The position numbers were made by a program, and so were the translations under genes. Below, one piece after another: positions 34,157 through 46,249 of a stretch of DNA of 64,000 nucleotides. The notes below the pieces were generated by a model, which did no database searches, was not told the origin of the DNA, and saw nothing but the letters and a program-made list of their open reading frames with translations. The stretch comes from Solenopsis invicta (lineage: Eukaryota; Arthropoda; Insecta; Hymenoptera; Formicidae): positions 6,014,001-6,078,000 of the forward strand of contig NC_052665.1 of assembly GCF_016802725.1 (NCBI RefSeq), read 5' to 3'. Every line of letters starts with the position of its first letter. Within the stretch, counting starts at the first letter, position 1.

Positions 34157-34734
34157 CAAAATATGCAGGGAGGGAAAAATGTTGAAAAAAAAAAGAAACT
34201 GTTATCTCGTACTCCTCGATCTCGATATTGCAGAACGCTCTCGTTGGCGTGCGGGTCCGGGCGAAGGCGAAGGGTCCTGAGAACAAAGCGTTACGATAAT
34301 CGGCACCGAAGAGATTTGAAGCGGACGGGCGCGGTGTGTGTATGTGTGTGTGTATTTCCTGAATGAAAATCCATAACCGGACGGGCGACGCAACGCGCGG
34401 TCCCCTTTCATTCCGGCACTCTCGGTTTCGTTTTCTGCAAAGGTTCCCGGTCGCAACTCGCTGCGCACGGCAGCCAGGCAGCGCGGAGTGGGCAAGCACA
34501 CCTGGGGAAAGGCTTCCCCCGGGTCCGGGTTCCGTGGGGTCTTACACCCCACCCTTTCGCCGCGTTCACCGCCACCTGTACAGGTCGACCGAGACTGGAG
34601 AATGGGACCAGGACCGCCGCCGCCGCCGTCGCCGGTTCTCCAAGTTGAAAAGGAATGGTAGTGAGAGTCCGAGAAGCAGCGGTAGCGGGGGAGGAAAGGG
34701 TTTCACGAGCGGCGGCTGTCGCGACTGTCGAGTG

Positions 34735-34803
34735 CGCTCGCTCGCTCGCTCGCTCGCTCGCACGCTCGCACGCTCGCTCGCTCGCCCGCTCGCCCGCTCG
34801 GCC
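34735..34803. repeat. (CTCG)n tetranucleotide tract
   Basis: About sixteen CTCG-type units with some CACG and CCCG variants, inside a CpG-rich block. The longest of three such tracts in the window, each in front of a gene. Confidence 0.92.
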
Positions 34804-36063
34804 GTACGTTCGCGCGCGCGAACGCGCGGCCACTTTAATGTGAAAGTAAGTCTTACAGTTGACCGAAAACTGCGTGCCCGTCGTGCTCTCGTCGGCTATC
34901 CGCGACCGACCGTATGCCATGCCGTAGCGCGCGTTGTTCCGTCCGATCGTGCGATGTAACATACCCGTACGGCTCCAATCGACCGGTTCCACGGCCGCGG
35001 TCGGCGCGCTATAAAGGAAAAAGAGAAAGAGAAAATAGAAAAAAAAGAGATCCGCTCTAATCGCTTCGCTAATTAGTTCTCGTATCGACGCGCGAGTTGA
35101 CTCATCCACGGCATACGCAATATCTCAATCGCGACTTTCTACACACTTGTCCGACGCTCTTTCATCATAATCAATCTTCCCGGTCGTCAGCCGTCCCTCA
35201 CGTTGCGACTATTTTTGAAGGATTCGATCTACGGGACGACACGAGAGCTACCAGATTATTAGCGAGCAGAAGAGGAAGGAAGAAAAAGGAAGAACCGAGA
35301 GACGGAGAATCCATCGTCACGGATAGCGATACAAATTGGCGGCCCAAAGTGAAGCGAAGTCAATCTCATTAAATTAGGACATCATCCTTCCTCGTACAGT
35401 AACGCAAAGTGTTCCAAGTGGCATTTCCGTAATCTTATGTTAGTTTTCCGCTTTTGAGACCGGAGTGGACGTGCGCGCGAATATCGAAACTGTCTTTCCG
35501 AAGATACCGGGCAAGTGTAACGTGGAAAATCCTATCGATAACAATAATACGTAATAATAATTTTTCTGTGTTTTTACTTTCGAGTGAAAATTGCTCGCGA
35601 TGCGTTGACACCTTCGGAAGATATGTCACGTTCATTCCGCATGTATGCCAAGCTGCCTACGGATCCGTGCGGAAAAGTTTAAACGATTCGCGCATAAATC
35701 GAAGTCCTTGTCCTTGGAGTTATGCGCGGCCGGGTAGAATACGCAGATGAATTTCAATCGCGACTTTATTCGCATCCTCGCGACACTATGTGATAAATTC
35801 AAGTGCGATAAATGAGAGCGTGGATTGGAAGTTGAATGTACATCCACGCATGCGACGAGGCTAATAATACAGAACGGAAGAAAGGGAGAGAAGAAGCATA
35901 AAGGAATTGGAAAGGTGGATCGAATGAGTTTTTTTTTTCGCGTATACGTGTTGTACCTGTTGTATGTACGTAACTATGCTCCTACGTCCTCAAACGTAGT
36001 CGCATAGTCCGATCGTCGCCCGAGGCTTTTCGAAACTCAAGCTGTTCGCAGGACACTGCAATT

Positions 36064-39000
36064 ATGAAACGAACGGTGCTGGTTATCGCGTTATGTTGCG
36101 TTTTGGGCTTCGTCTTAGCGGGAAGTTCTAGACTACCTCGAACATCCGCCGATCAGCGTGGCACGCGTAGTGCGAGCCATAACAGCACCGGCGCAACGCT
36201 GCAGCAATCTTCTCGCAATTTGCAGCGAAATAGGTGAGATAATTTAGAGAGGAGGCCCTCTTCTCGCACCTCTTCGCGATCATTTCCTTCCCGTCTCATA
36301 TTTCTTTTCACTCGAACGCGAACATCTCTCGGTTTCGTTCGTTCGTTCGTTCGTTTTACGAGCGAGATAAAGTACAAAATAAACCGTAATAACAGGTCTC
36401 TTATAGACGGGAGAACCAAACAGTTTACCGCTCGTTACGTAAACCAGTCGATCATACTCCCAAAGCTTGCCGATACTCCGCTTACGAAACTTTCCATTTA
36501 GTTTGCGAATGTATTCATAACCGTGCATCACGCGATGTTGTAGCTTCACGTTAATGACACTAAATGCGATGTATCTTCAGTAGAACGATCGAGAGCCGTG
36601 GCAAATATTTGATTCGCGATACCGCAACGAGTCTCTCCTCTTCATTTAACGTAATAACGAGCGGGATAATTAAGTAATTTCTCGACGATAAAATTATAAT
36701 GTAACTGCCAATTCGTTTACTAATGGTAAACCGATTAACGAATATTTATTTCGTAATAATGAGAAAAACGTGAGAAGAAATATTTCAATGATTTACTTTA
36801 TGATTGTGGAAAACGTTCGTTTGCTGGACAGCGAGTATGCCAAAAGTATGTCGAAGATACGAAGTAAAAGGAAGACGATGAATATTATCTGTTGCAGAGA
36901 GCAATATCTCTTCAACGTCTTCGAAGTAATAGTATCGACTTTGGAGTCCAAGTTACAGCGAATCGAGAATTTAGATAAGGCGGTGGAGCATTTGATGAGA
37001 AGAGTAGAGGCTTTAGACTCACGCGTAAACGATAACATTGACAAGACAGATGCGGTCATTACTAAACTTAGGACGTTAGATTTGAAGCTTTTCAACGCGT
37101 ATCCCATCATATCCACGGAAGCCGCATCGAGGATCGCCGAAAGTAAAAGCGGAGGTCATGCGGAAGATCGTAAGTATGCGATACATAATTTGCCGGAGTT
37201 GTTTGTAACAACCCATCTGGCTGATCTCGATTTCTTCTTTCGCACGCGAAACGCAAAAGAAAAAATTCTATCACTCTGCTTTGAGATATTTACGAGCTAT
37301 CGAAATGTACGCAACAGCGTGGATGCGATAGAGATAACTCAAACTGATTGTTACAAACGTTACAGCCCCATTGATACGCGTGATTCATCACGATCAAAAC
37401 GATCAAGCTCCGGAAACCCTTGGCGAAAAATTGATTTCCCTGGATCAGAAAGTTTCCGATATCGATCACAAGCTCGTCAATCTTAAGAATCAGCTCGACA
37501 ACAATTTCTTACAAAACGACGATATAAATGCCGAGGCGAGTGAAAAGAAGCCCGTCAGTATGAGCGTCATCGAGATCACCAAGGCTATGAGTAACGAGGT
37601 GATGAACCATATGACGATCGAGATTGAGAATCTTAAGCAAGCGACAGGTAATATGGATAGAAAGCTTCAGTTCCACATGAATCTAATGTCGGATAATCTC
37701 GGAGCGGTGTACAATATGATTACTGACGTGCACGAAGCTGTTGTCGAGAAAAAATACGAGAACAATCGGCATGATCGTCTTAATTTAACTACGACCGAGG
37801 CCCCGACGAAACAAAGCAAAATCGATCGTCTTGTCGAGCAGATGTATCCGATGCTTACCGTCTCTGAAAAAATGGATCAAGTTTGGAACGTAGTGGTACG
37901 TTTCGAATATGAAAGTAAAAAAAAATTGATATCTTGATCAATCGATGATGTGAAAAAAAAAAATAATGTAATGTTAATTTAAATAAAATTAGATGGGGAC
38001 CAAGAGTTCGGTGGACGACCTGCTGCCAAAATCCGACGAACTACTTACTCAGACTCAGAGGCAAGAGAGAGCGATCAGCGAAATTCACGCCGATCTAAGA
38101 TCAAAAACAAATAAGATCATTGAGAATCTGGAGGGCGTCGAAAGCCGCTTGAGGAAGCAAGAGGACGATGTGGCCACTCTCGCGCAACGCCCGATTCCAG
38201 CTGAACTGTTACTGGATCCGACAATCGATCGGCTCGTTGAATATGATCCAAGCAGGTAAGAATTTCTTACGTGAAATAATTTTCCGAATGATTATCGTGG
38301 ATTACGTGATGCTTATAAAATATTGACAATACGTATTAATAGCAGTTTTCGTAACAGCATTCGATTTAATAAAGTAGGTGTGACCGTTGATTGTGCAACT
38401 TAATTGTTCTTTAACGAAAAACTTTCCACGAATTTCTCCGGTTAATCAAAAGTACTTTCTACAACGCAACGAAACAAAAACGTCTTGAGCTAATTCTCAT
38501 GTCATTTATTCCAAGATACGTAAGCGTAACGGAAGATTTTGTAACGGAGATGCCCACGTCTACGCTACCCACTACCGCCTCGCCGCCCTTGTCAACTACG
38601 ACATCGATATCGTCCGTCGGTTCACCCTCGAACAATCCCACCAGCTCCACGACACCCATGACGGCGACGTCTTCGAGTACCGCGAGACCAAATAGCAGAA
38701 ATCGGGGAGTGATATTCCCGAGTGTTAAGAACAAACCGAGTTTAGCGAATTCCACTTTCACAAGCGACGTATTAATTAATTATAAGGATGTCAAGGTATT
38801 TTAATGTTTCGTACGGTTCGCCTCTTTTCGAAATATTTTGAAATATCGTTTAAGATATTCCGATACATTTTTCCATAATTTTATCAGAAATTATTCGCGA
38901 GATGTATTCTAGAGAGGTAGCAGAAGAGAAGACGGTTTTCGATATTTGAATATCCATAAATATTGACTTTTAATTTTATTGTTATCTTCTACATCTCTTG

Positions 39001-39178
39001 TGAATTTAGGGATATTCTTGCGTGGATTTATTAAACGGAGGAATGAGAGACAGTGGAGTATACTACCTGCAAATACGCGGCACGACGTACTGGTTCCTTA
39101 AAGTCTATTGCGAACAGGAAATTGCCGATGGTGGCTGGACGGTGAGTTTATTATTAATATCAAACGATATATATATAT

Positions 39179-39224
<46 letters not shown>

Positions 39225-40315
39225 GATTAAAATTCATGTTATCGGGAAATGGAGTAAGAAATGTAGTGAGAGAACGCGTAACGGTTAATAGGATTTACAA
39301 CAAATTTTCATTTAAAGGTTATTCAAAGAAGAGATGAATTTGGAGAGCCAAAAGAGAACTTTAACAGAGATTGGGCAGATTATAAAAACGGATTTGGGGA
39401 TCCCGCTAAAGAATTTTGGCTGGGCAATGAAAACATATACATGTTAACGAATAATGAAGACTACATGCTCAGAGTTGAACTTGAGGACTTCGAAGGTAAC
39501 AAAAGGTATACGCCTAAACTGTAGATTGATTTTATCGCCTATAGCTGCTAACAATGAATGCATAACTTTACAGTTTTTGTACTAGCAGTAGATCGTGCAA
39601 GAACAAATCAATTGAGTGTTGTAATTTGATTTTGTTAGGTATGCACAGTATTCGCATTTTAAGATTTATTCAGAAGGAGAGTATTATAAATTGGAGATAG
39701 ACGGGTACGATGGAAACGCCGGAGATTCATTGAATGATCCTTGGTACGGATCAAACAATAGCCCATTCTCTACGTACAACAGGTACAATTACTTCTTACA
39801 TAATAAATAACATGGAACATTTATTATATAATAAATGAAATCTATCTTCTTATGTCATCACGACATGCAAAATGATATGTTTACCGTGAGAACTTACCGT
39901 ATTTAGAGATATTTATACTTTTAGGGATAACGATAGATCATCCTTGAATTGTGCTTCGATGCTCAAGGGTGGTTGGTGGTGGAAATCATGTGGGCGTGGC
40001 TTAAATGGTCTTTATTTAAATGATCCACAAGATATTACTGCGCGACAAGGTATGTTTATAAGTTGCTAATGCAAATATTAAAATTAAAAAAAAAAACGTT
40101 TGTGCTTTTTAATTAACAAAATAGAGATTTGAAATTGTAAAAAGATTAAAGTTAAATTTTCACACACATAGTCTGCGTTAACAAATAAAAATTATATTCT
40201 TATTAAAGGTATCGTATGGTTCCGTTGGAGAGGATGGGATTATACTCTAAAACGTGCATCGATGATGATTAAACCAAAAGGACTATCGACAACGACGACG
40301 ACGACAACGGTATAA
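36064..40315 (+). CDS. Secreted coiled-coil protein with C-terminal fibrinogen-related domain
   Basis: Ten exons: 36064-36233, 36898-37169, 37366-37895, 37993-38255, 38516-38795, 39010-39141, 39318-39505, 39639-39782, 39925-40049 and 40209-40315; phase-consistent, 736 aa. Residues 1-20 are a signal peptide (MKRTVLVIALCCVLGFVLAG). About 60-410 is heptad-like, helix-forming sequence for oligomerisation; about 412-480 is a Ser/Thr/Pro mucin-like stretch; from about 506 comes the fibrinogen domain (YSCVDLLNGG, CEQEIADGGWTVIQRR, NRDWADYKNGFG, FWLGNENIY, NRDND calcium-site region, LNCASMLKGGWWWKSC, LNGLYL), ending in a short poly-Thr tail. The architecture matches angiopoietin-like proteins and Drosophila Scabrous or CG9593-type proteins (Scabrous is also about 770 aa); which of these is the true orthologue I cannot tell. 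Expected role: extracellular ligand or matrix factor. AATAAA at 40462-40467. Confidence 0.88.
39167..39219. repeat. (AT)n microsatellite in an intron
   Basis: Alternating AT run just after exon 6 of the fibrinogen-domain gene, broken by one AA. Confidence 0.95.
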
Positions 40316-41166
40316 TTATTGAAATTGTGTTAAGTTTGAAACGTTAACATCGAAATTTCTTACGCGATTATTAAATAACAACCTTGCACATAGTACTTAA
40401 GGCTCGACTCTCTCGCGGCGCCATATTGGTTGTATGATGCCAGAGGCGAGAAAGGACATGCAATAAATTCATTGTTACGTACAACTTAATTTTTTAGTCT
40501 TCTCTTAAAAATATAAATGATTTCATAACCATAAAATCTGTAAAATATGCGACAAACTGAAACACTTGTCTGACGTGTCGCGTAAAAGTATAAAATAATG
40601 GTAAATTTCTCAGTTGTCGCAAACTGCCGTGATGTTAGCGCCACGACAGAATCGAGCATTAAATTATGTATTGCAAATGCATAAACACGCTATTAATATG
40701 GAATTTTTAAGCACTTTTCTCAATCATTTTTTTCATCACTGTATCTATATTTAATAATTTCAAAAGATTGCAACTGAAATTTTCTTTGCATTTGACATAG
40801 TAAAATAATACTGTATAAAATATCAATAAAAATTATTTTTCAATAAGATTCTTCATCTGCATCAATTTCATTAATTTTAGAATAAAAATAAGAACTCAAA
40901 ATACAAAATTGATTAAAAATTGGATTACGATAATTGAGAGGTATTTGAACATAATAATTATGATAACTGTAAAATAAATATTTATGCATATATAAAATAT
41001 TCAACGCCTGAATTTTGTTAACGATTTATTAAAATTATAATAGTTATAATTTAAAGAACTACTTTTGCAATGCCCCATTTTATTTGATCTACTTATTTTA
41101 TCTCATTTGATCAATATAGGACGTCTAACTTGTAAACGGTTTTTAAGCTCTTTGTTTCCTTTTTCT
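40316..41166. other. Convergent 3' ends of the fibrinogen-domain gene and unc79
   Basis: AT-rich DNA with AATAAA for the + gene at 40462-40467 and a TTTATT (AATAAA on the minus strand) at about 41089-41094 for unc79. Nothing else seen. Confidence 0.6.
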
Positions 41167-44100
41167 TTAGATAGAATAGAATTGCGTGGCGGTAGAAGAT
41201 TGCATTTCTATTTGGCCCATCTTAAACTGCAAACGATGTAACCATCGTAGGAGAATCGCGTTTGACTCTCTTCGATTAGAAATGAAATGCTCCGCCATTC
41301 TGTTTGGTGAGAAATCGCGGCAATTCTGCAATCGCATTTGTAAGTGCCCTGGTAGCTGAAAAAAAAAAAATAGAATAAGTCAACAATCAAGGCGATTTGT
41401 CTCTCTGTACCCAATTGTTCGGTTTTATTTCTTTGGTCTTACCTGTACATGATGAGAAAATAATATGGAATTCCATAGAGGTAGTAATTTACTCAGCACA
41501 ATCGATTCGCATTCCAACAATGACTCCAACAAGCTTAAGAAATGCAAATTCAGCATTTCAGACAGCTAAAAATTAAATTGTCTTTTCATGTCGTTGCCTC
41601 GAGCTCGTTTCAAAAATGCATTCAATTCAAAACAGGTAGAACTCAAACATCGAGTCTCGAGAAATACACTTACAGCTTTCGACGAAGCAATAAGTCGCAA
41701 AATGCACGTCGTTATCTTGCCCCAAAATTCTAACAAGATGTTCATGGTGATGTTGTGACTTTCGCTGTTCGTCGCGTTGTTCTTCGACATTTCTTCCAAA
41801 TACATCGTCCAAAGCTAGAAATGTAACGTAACACCCTCTTAATGCAAATTCAATATATTCGTTACGAATGTAACGAAAATATGTAACAATCCAAGGTATA
41901 AATACTTGGCAGAGAATGAACGCGTGGAAGAGCGACGACATATGGAGGACTGAGTTTTTCGATTGTTCTGGAAACCCCGAGAAAATGACTTGTATATGAT
42001 CCGCGATGTGGCAAGATACTTCTTGAGGTATCGGTTGCGCCAACGGTACCGTTGAATGAGAATGACTGTTATTGTTGCCAGTGTACATAGCTATGTGCGT
42101 AAGCGATCCCAGTAACAGCCAGGATAAGAGTCTGATGTGGCCGATGCAATCAACGTATTCGCGAGCTCTGAAATGTTTAAGGAAAAAAAAACGTTCACGT
42201 TTAATTACCTTTCTTGATTAATTTCATAAAATTTTATTAATGACAGAAAATGCTAAAGTTAACAAGAGAGATGTCTGGTAGCGGTAGAGGTATATCTTAC
42301 CCTTGCGTTATAGACGGTGCGGTGTATAACCACGGCAAGTAACGCGCGACAGCTCTGTTTTCCCTATTGTTGCCTCTCGTAATTTCTAAAGCTACGTATT
42401 GAGCGAGGCCGCATTTTAGCATCCCGCCTATCGTGTCCTCGTTTAATCCCGCTTGCATACCTTTGCTGTAACTCTGAGGAAAAAAAAGGAACTCTTTGAG
42501 TAACGACAAAAATCAATTTCGCAGTATCATCTTATTAACTTGCGACGCATGCCAAACGTATTACCTTAATTTTGCTTAAAGTATGAAAATCAGTTAAAAA
42601 TTCGAGGACATCCGACAACTGATTCTTTAATGATTCAGAGGCATTGGTGTTGTAGATCGGCGACACGTCTGCTTGAATATTATTTTCCATCGCAAACACA
42701 CTATTAGGCAAGGATCCTCCAATATCCTGCATTAATCACGTTATAATTAATATCTCTTCATCATTTTTTTAAATTAGAGGACAATTAAATTACATGTATT
42801 ACGATTACTCACCTGGAGCACAAACTGAAGAAGTAGCAAAAAATTCGAGTCCGGTATTGTAATTTTAAATTTAATTGCCTGAATTAATTCAAACACAATC
42901 GTTCTCCCGAAAAAATGTTTGTCGCGATCACGAGTAAATCCTCTATGGCACAAGTAGCATAAATCCGTTAAATAATTATATTGCAATGTTGAGTTTTGTA
43001 TAGCGTAACTTAATACTTTGGAGAATGGATCCAGCATTCCCTAAAACAACATTGAGATATAATGCTAATTCAAATGATAACGCGCAAGTCGTTTAAAAAA
43101 TGACATAAATTATTTTTAATCGGTAATTACTTTTAATCAAAGAAGAGAGAGAATCTTATATAATTTTATTAATTAATGTACCTTCGATTGTTGAATTCCT
43201 GGGACTTTTAATATCGAAATCATTATTCTCAAAAGAGGGGTGATATCATCGATAGAAGGGAGCATAAGAACGAGTCTTCGAAATAATCCATCGAACTGTG
43301 TCAGCAGTCCACTCCATGTAGCCGCAGCAGGACCTAATCCCGCTTCCAATGGCAAACAATCCAAGTAGCACGCGATATTATATAATATTATTGGCAGCCG
43401 TTCCAGCGACAACGACTTCTTCATGTTTAGCGTCTGAAACCGGATTTTATAAGACAAGTATAATTTATTCTCTTATACGTTTCTACGTAAAAAATATATA
43501 TTTAGTAAATCTACAGAAAACAATTGAGAATTTATTTTTTACGTACATACGTAATCAAATTGTTTTCTCACCTCGAGCAACAACTGCAAAGGCGCGATCG
43601 GATTCAATTCGTTAAAATCAATCAAGGCTTGCGCAACACTTTTGAAAAACTGTAGTCTTGTCGTTTCTACAAGTTAAAAGAATATAATAACAAAAAATCA
43701 AACTTCTTATTATTGAAAAACTTTCGAAGAGATTGAAAAAGAACTGCATTTAAAAAATACGTGTGACAATTACAAGACAACTTATTTGTAGCACAAAGTT
43801 TATATTGAAAATTAGGAGAATTATTTAAATTGAGCCATTTAGTCTATCAGCGTAATATTCTTACCATTCAAATGAGTCTGAAACATTTGCATAAACACTC
43901 CATTAGGCGCTAATTGATGGAGAACGCATCTGAGAAATTGGTGCGCTACGCTGACCGCACCACCTGGAAGGTGCATATTCGTCTCGCTTTGCCAGGGATA
44001 CATCGCGTGAAGAGCAACCCTAGACAACGGGCAATGCGTTAGTACTTTATTTTGTTGATTTAAAAAAATGTAAAGATAGTATTTACTTGGTAACCACGCC

Positions 44101-46249
44101 GAGTATTTCTGGCAATAACGGCGCCGCTAGAGATGGCTCTCGATGAATGAACGTTCCCAACGTTATTATACACAATCCGAGCTCTTCGTCGGAATACTCT
44201 TCTCTTATGGTTCCGCACTCCGAACACCTGAAATAACGTCAATCAAATCAAATTCAATACAATCTTAATAATATCCAGCGTGCTAAGCTATACCTGTCAT
44301 AAACGCAATCATCGCCGATGCGAAATAAGCTCTGCTTTAAATTGAAATCCGCATGATACGCTTGTTGAGAGACATAATCTAAATTCTGTTGGGCTTGTGT
44401 GCCCGACCTATTAGAGACAAATGCAGTATGGATTATAAATGTGATAACTGTGCGAATAATTTGGAAAAAGTACCGATAACGTAAGGAATTTACCAGGACT
44501 CCGCTCGCCTCGCGTGAGTAACCGTATCTTGATCCGTTATAGCGATGATCTTTCTCACTCTGTCACGTTGAATCCGAAATTGATCCTTCGATTTAATCCT
44601 CTGATCGTAGTCTGCTATTTTCGAGACGAAATCTCCGGGATCGATCGCTGGCGGAGACAATTCCAAGGCCACCTGTTTAATCAGCCTCCTCGGACTTGGC
44701 GATCTACTCGAATTAACGAGCTCATTGCACGTCGGTACGAGTGACGTTGACTGTGGATAAGCACAATAAATTGAAGATGTTTTTATTTTTACAAAGTAAG
44801 TGCCTATCCTGTACGTTTGTTCTTACCATATTGTCAGATCCCCCACTATCCTGCTTTACGAGTGTCAGCTCGCGTACGTCACGCTTCGCATCTTCGCTCG
44901 ACTTATTATCTGATAGAGAAATATTTCAAAACGTTTATTAGTAAGAAACGATTTGATAAAACGTTACGCTTGATACATGGATATTTTTTTTCGCAAAAAG
45001 TCATAAGATCGCGTACAAACCTTCGATATCTGAAACATTAAGCGCTTGACGTACTCGCTCGACTAAACTGGGGAAATCTCTCTGAGGACCAACCGGCAGT
45101 AATCGTTCTGGCGTTGGAAATTCCAGTTGGGAAACGCTATGCGGACTCGTAATATCGCTGGACAAACAAGTCTCGCTATCTTGCTCGAACGAGGAACCTG
45201 TAAAATTACGATCAACTTGAGTTTCTTTTAGATTAGACAGTCTGCTTTCCATTTTACTTTTTGCTCGCTTCATCAATTATTTGTTCTATTACAGCTCTGA
45301 ACCGTTTACTTACTGACTGTCAGAATGTCCATTTTTGACAATGGCGATTCCGGAGAGCCATACGTGTCCTCGCATCTTAATACACGTTGCGCAGTTCGCG
45401 ATCCTGCAAGAAATTGTTTACCTTACTTATTATTAATTATAATAATAAAACTATAATACGAACTGCGCTTACCGGTCGTCCGAGCAGTCGTACCAATGGG
45501 AAGCAATCGTTCGACGGTCGGAGTAGTCATCAAAGGTTGCGGACTTATTGAAAGAGGATCACCCGTTTGCTGTCCATTCTCTGTACTTATGACTTGCGAC
45601 GATATAGAGGAACTCAAAGCTGGCGAGCTCGAATTATCGCTGTTCGTCACTGTAATCACTTGGCAAGGTGAAATCGGCGATGTCGCTGTAATTGTGATCT
45701 GTTCCACATGTTTCTGTCTACCTAAATGTTTCGCGAGAGGCTCGACGTTGTTGATAGTCCCGGAAGCCTTCGCAAGCGCTTTTTCCTTCTCCTTTTCTTT
45801 TTCATTCTCCATTTCCATTTCCACTTCCTTCTCCTTTCTCTTCTCCGTCTCTTTCTCTTTCTCCTTTTCCTTTTCTTTCTCCTTTTCTTTCTTAGTCTTT
45901 TCCGTCTCCTTTACCTTTGGCAATTCGGATCTAAAAATTTTTAATATAAATATACATTTTTAAATATGAATAAAAATAAATACGAGTTATATTAGAAAAT
46001 TGCGTTAAGCGACAGGTACCTTTGAAAATGAGAAATGCTGGTTGCGATAGCTAAAGCGCTCGATAAATCATATGTCTTTGGTGTGTCTCCATTGTAAGGC
46101 AAGTGTCCTTTACCGTTTTTCATCGACGGCACAGCTGTTTTAGGCAAATGTCTTGAAGAGTCCTGTTGTCCAGTAAGAAATGTGCTTGTTACCATCATTT
46201 TCACTCCTTCGTACACGCTCCATTTCTTTTGAGGGCCACCTTTATTTCC
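41167..46249 (-). other. unc79: unc79 exons 29-46 (coordinates)
   Basis: 46249-46020, 45930-45473, 45403-45314, 45197-45021, 44909-44827, 44750-44494, 44407-44294, 44227-44087, 44019-43865, 43666-43572, 43433-43182, 43040-42813, 42726-42565, 42473-42301, 42167-41906, 41814-41674, 41565-41443, 41355-41167 (stop). Every join keeps phase. A 91-base intron separates 42167-41906 from 41814-41674; reading through it would give a different frame that loses the conserved LLEFWGKIT segment. Confidence 0.86.

Larger units (their letters stand above)
33627..36063 (+). promoter_or_regulatory. Upstream region of the fibrinogen-domain gene
   Basis: Apart from the hairpin, this holds a very GC-rich block (about 34220-34980) with a CTCG tract, then a mixed region to the start codon at 36064. 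A GTAAGT donor-like site at about 34847 follows the GC-rich block, as would suit a non-coding first exon. Large open frames in the GC-rich block (34363-34959 +, 34408-35109 -) overlap each other and are repeat-derived. Promoter role is inference. Confidence 0.45.

Noticed and set aside
34363..35109. Long open frames on both strands (198 and 233 codons)
   Set aside because: They overlap each other in a GC-rich block and are built largely from the CTCG tract (Arg/Ser/Leu/Ala runs). No domain, no codon pattern and no homologue that I recognise.
41627..41905. Read-through of the unc79 frame after FILCQ
   Set aside because: The frame stays open by chance, but a 91-base GT-AG intron restores the conserved LLEFWGKITTCILRL segment in another frame.
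45496..45963. 155-codon + strand frame rich in Ser/Phe
   Set aside because: It is the antisense of the Lys/Glu-coding unc79 exon 30; the minus strand reading fits UNC79.
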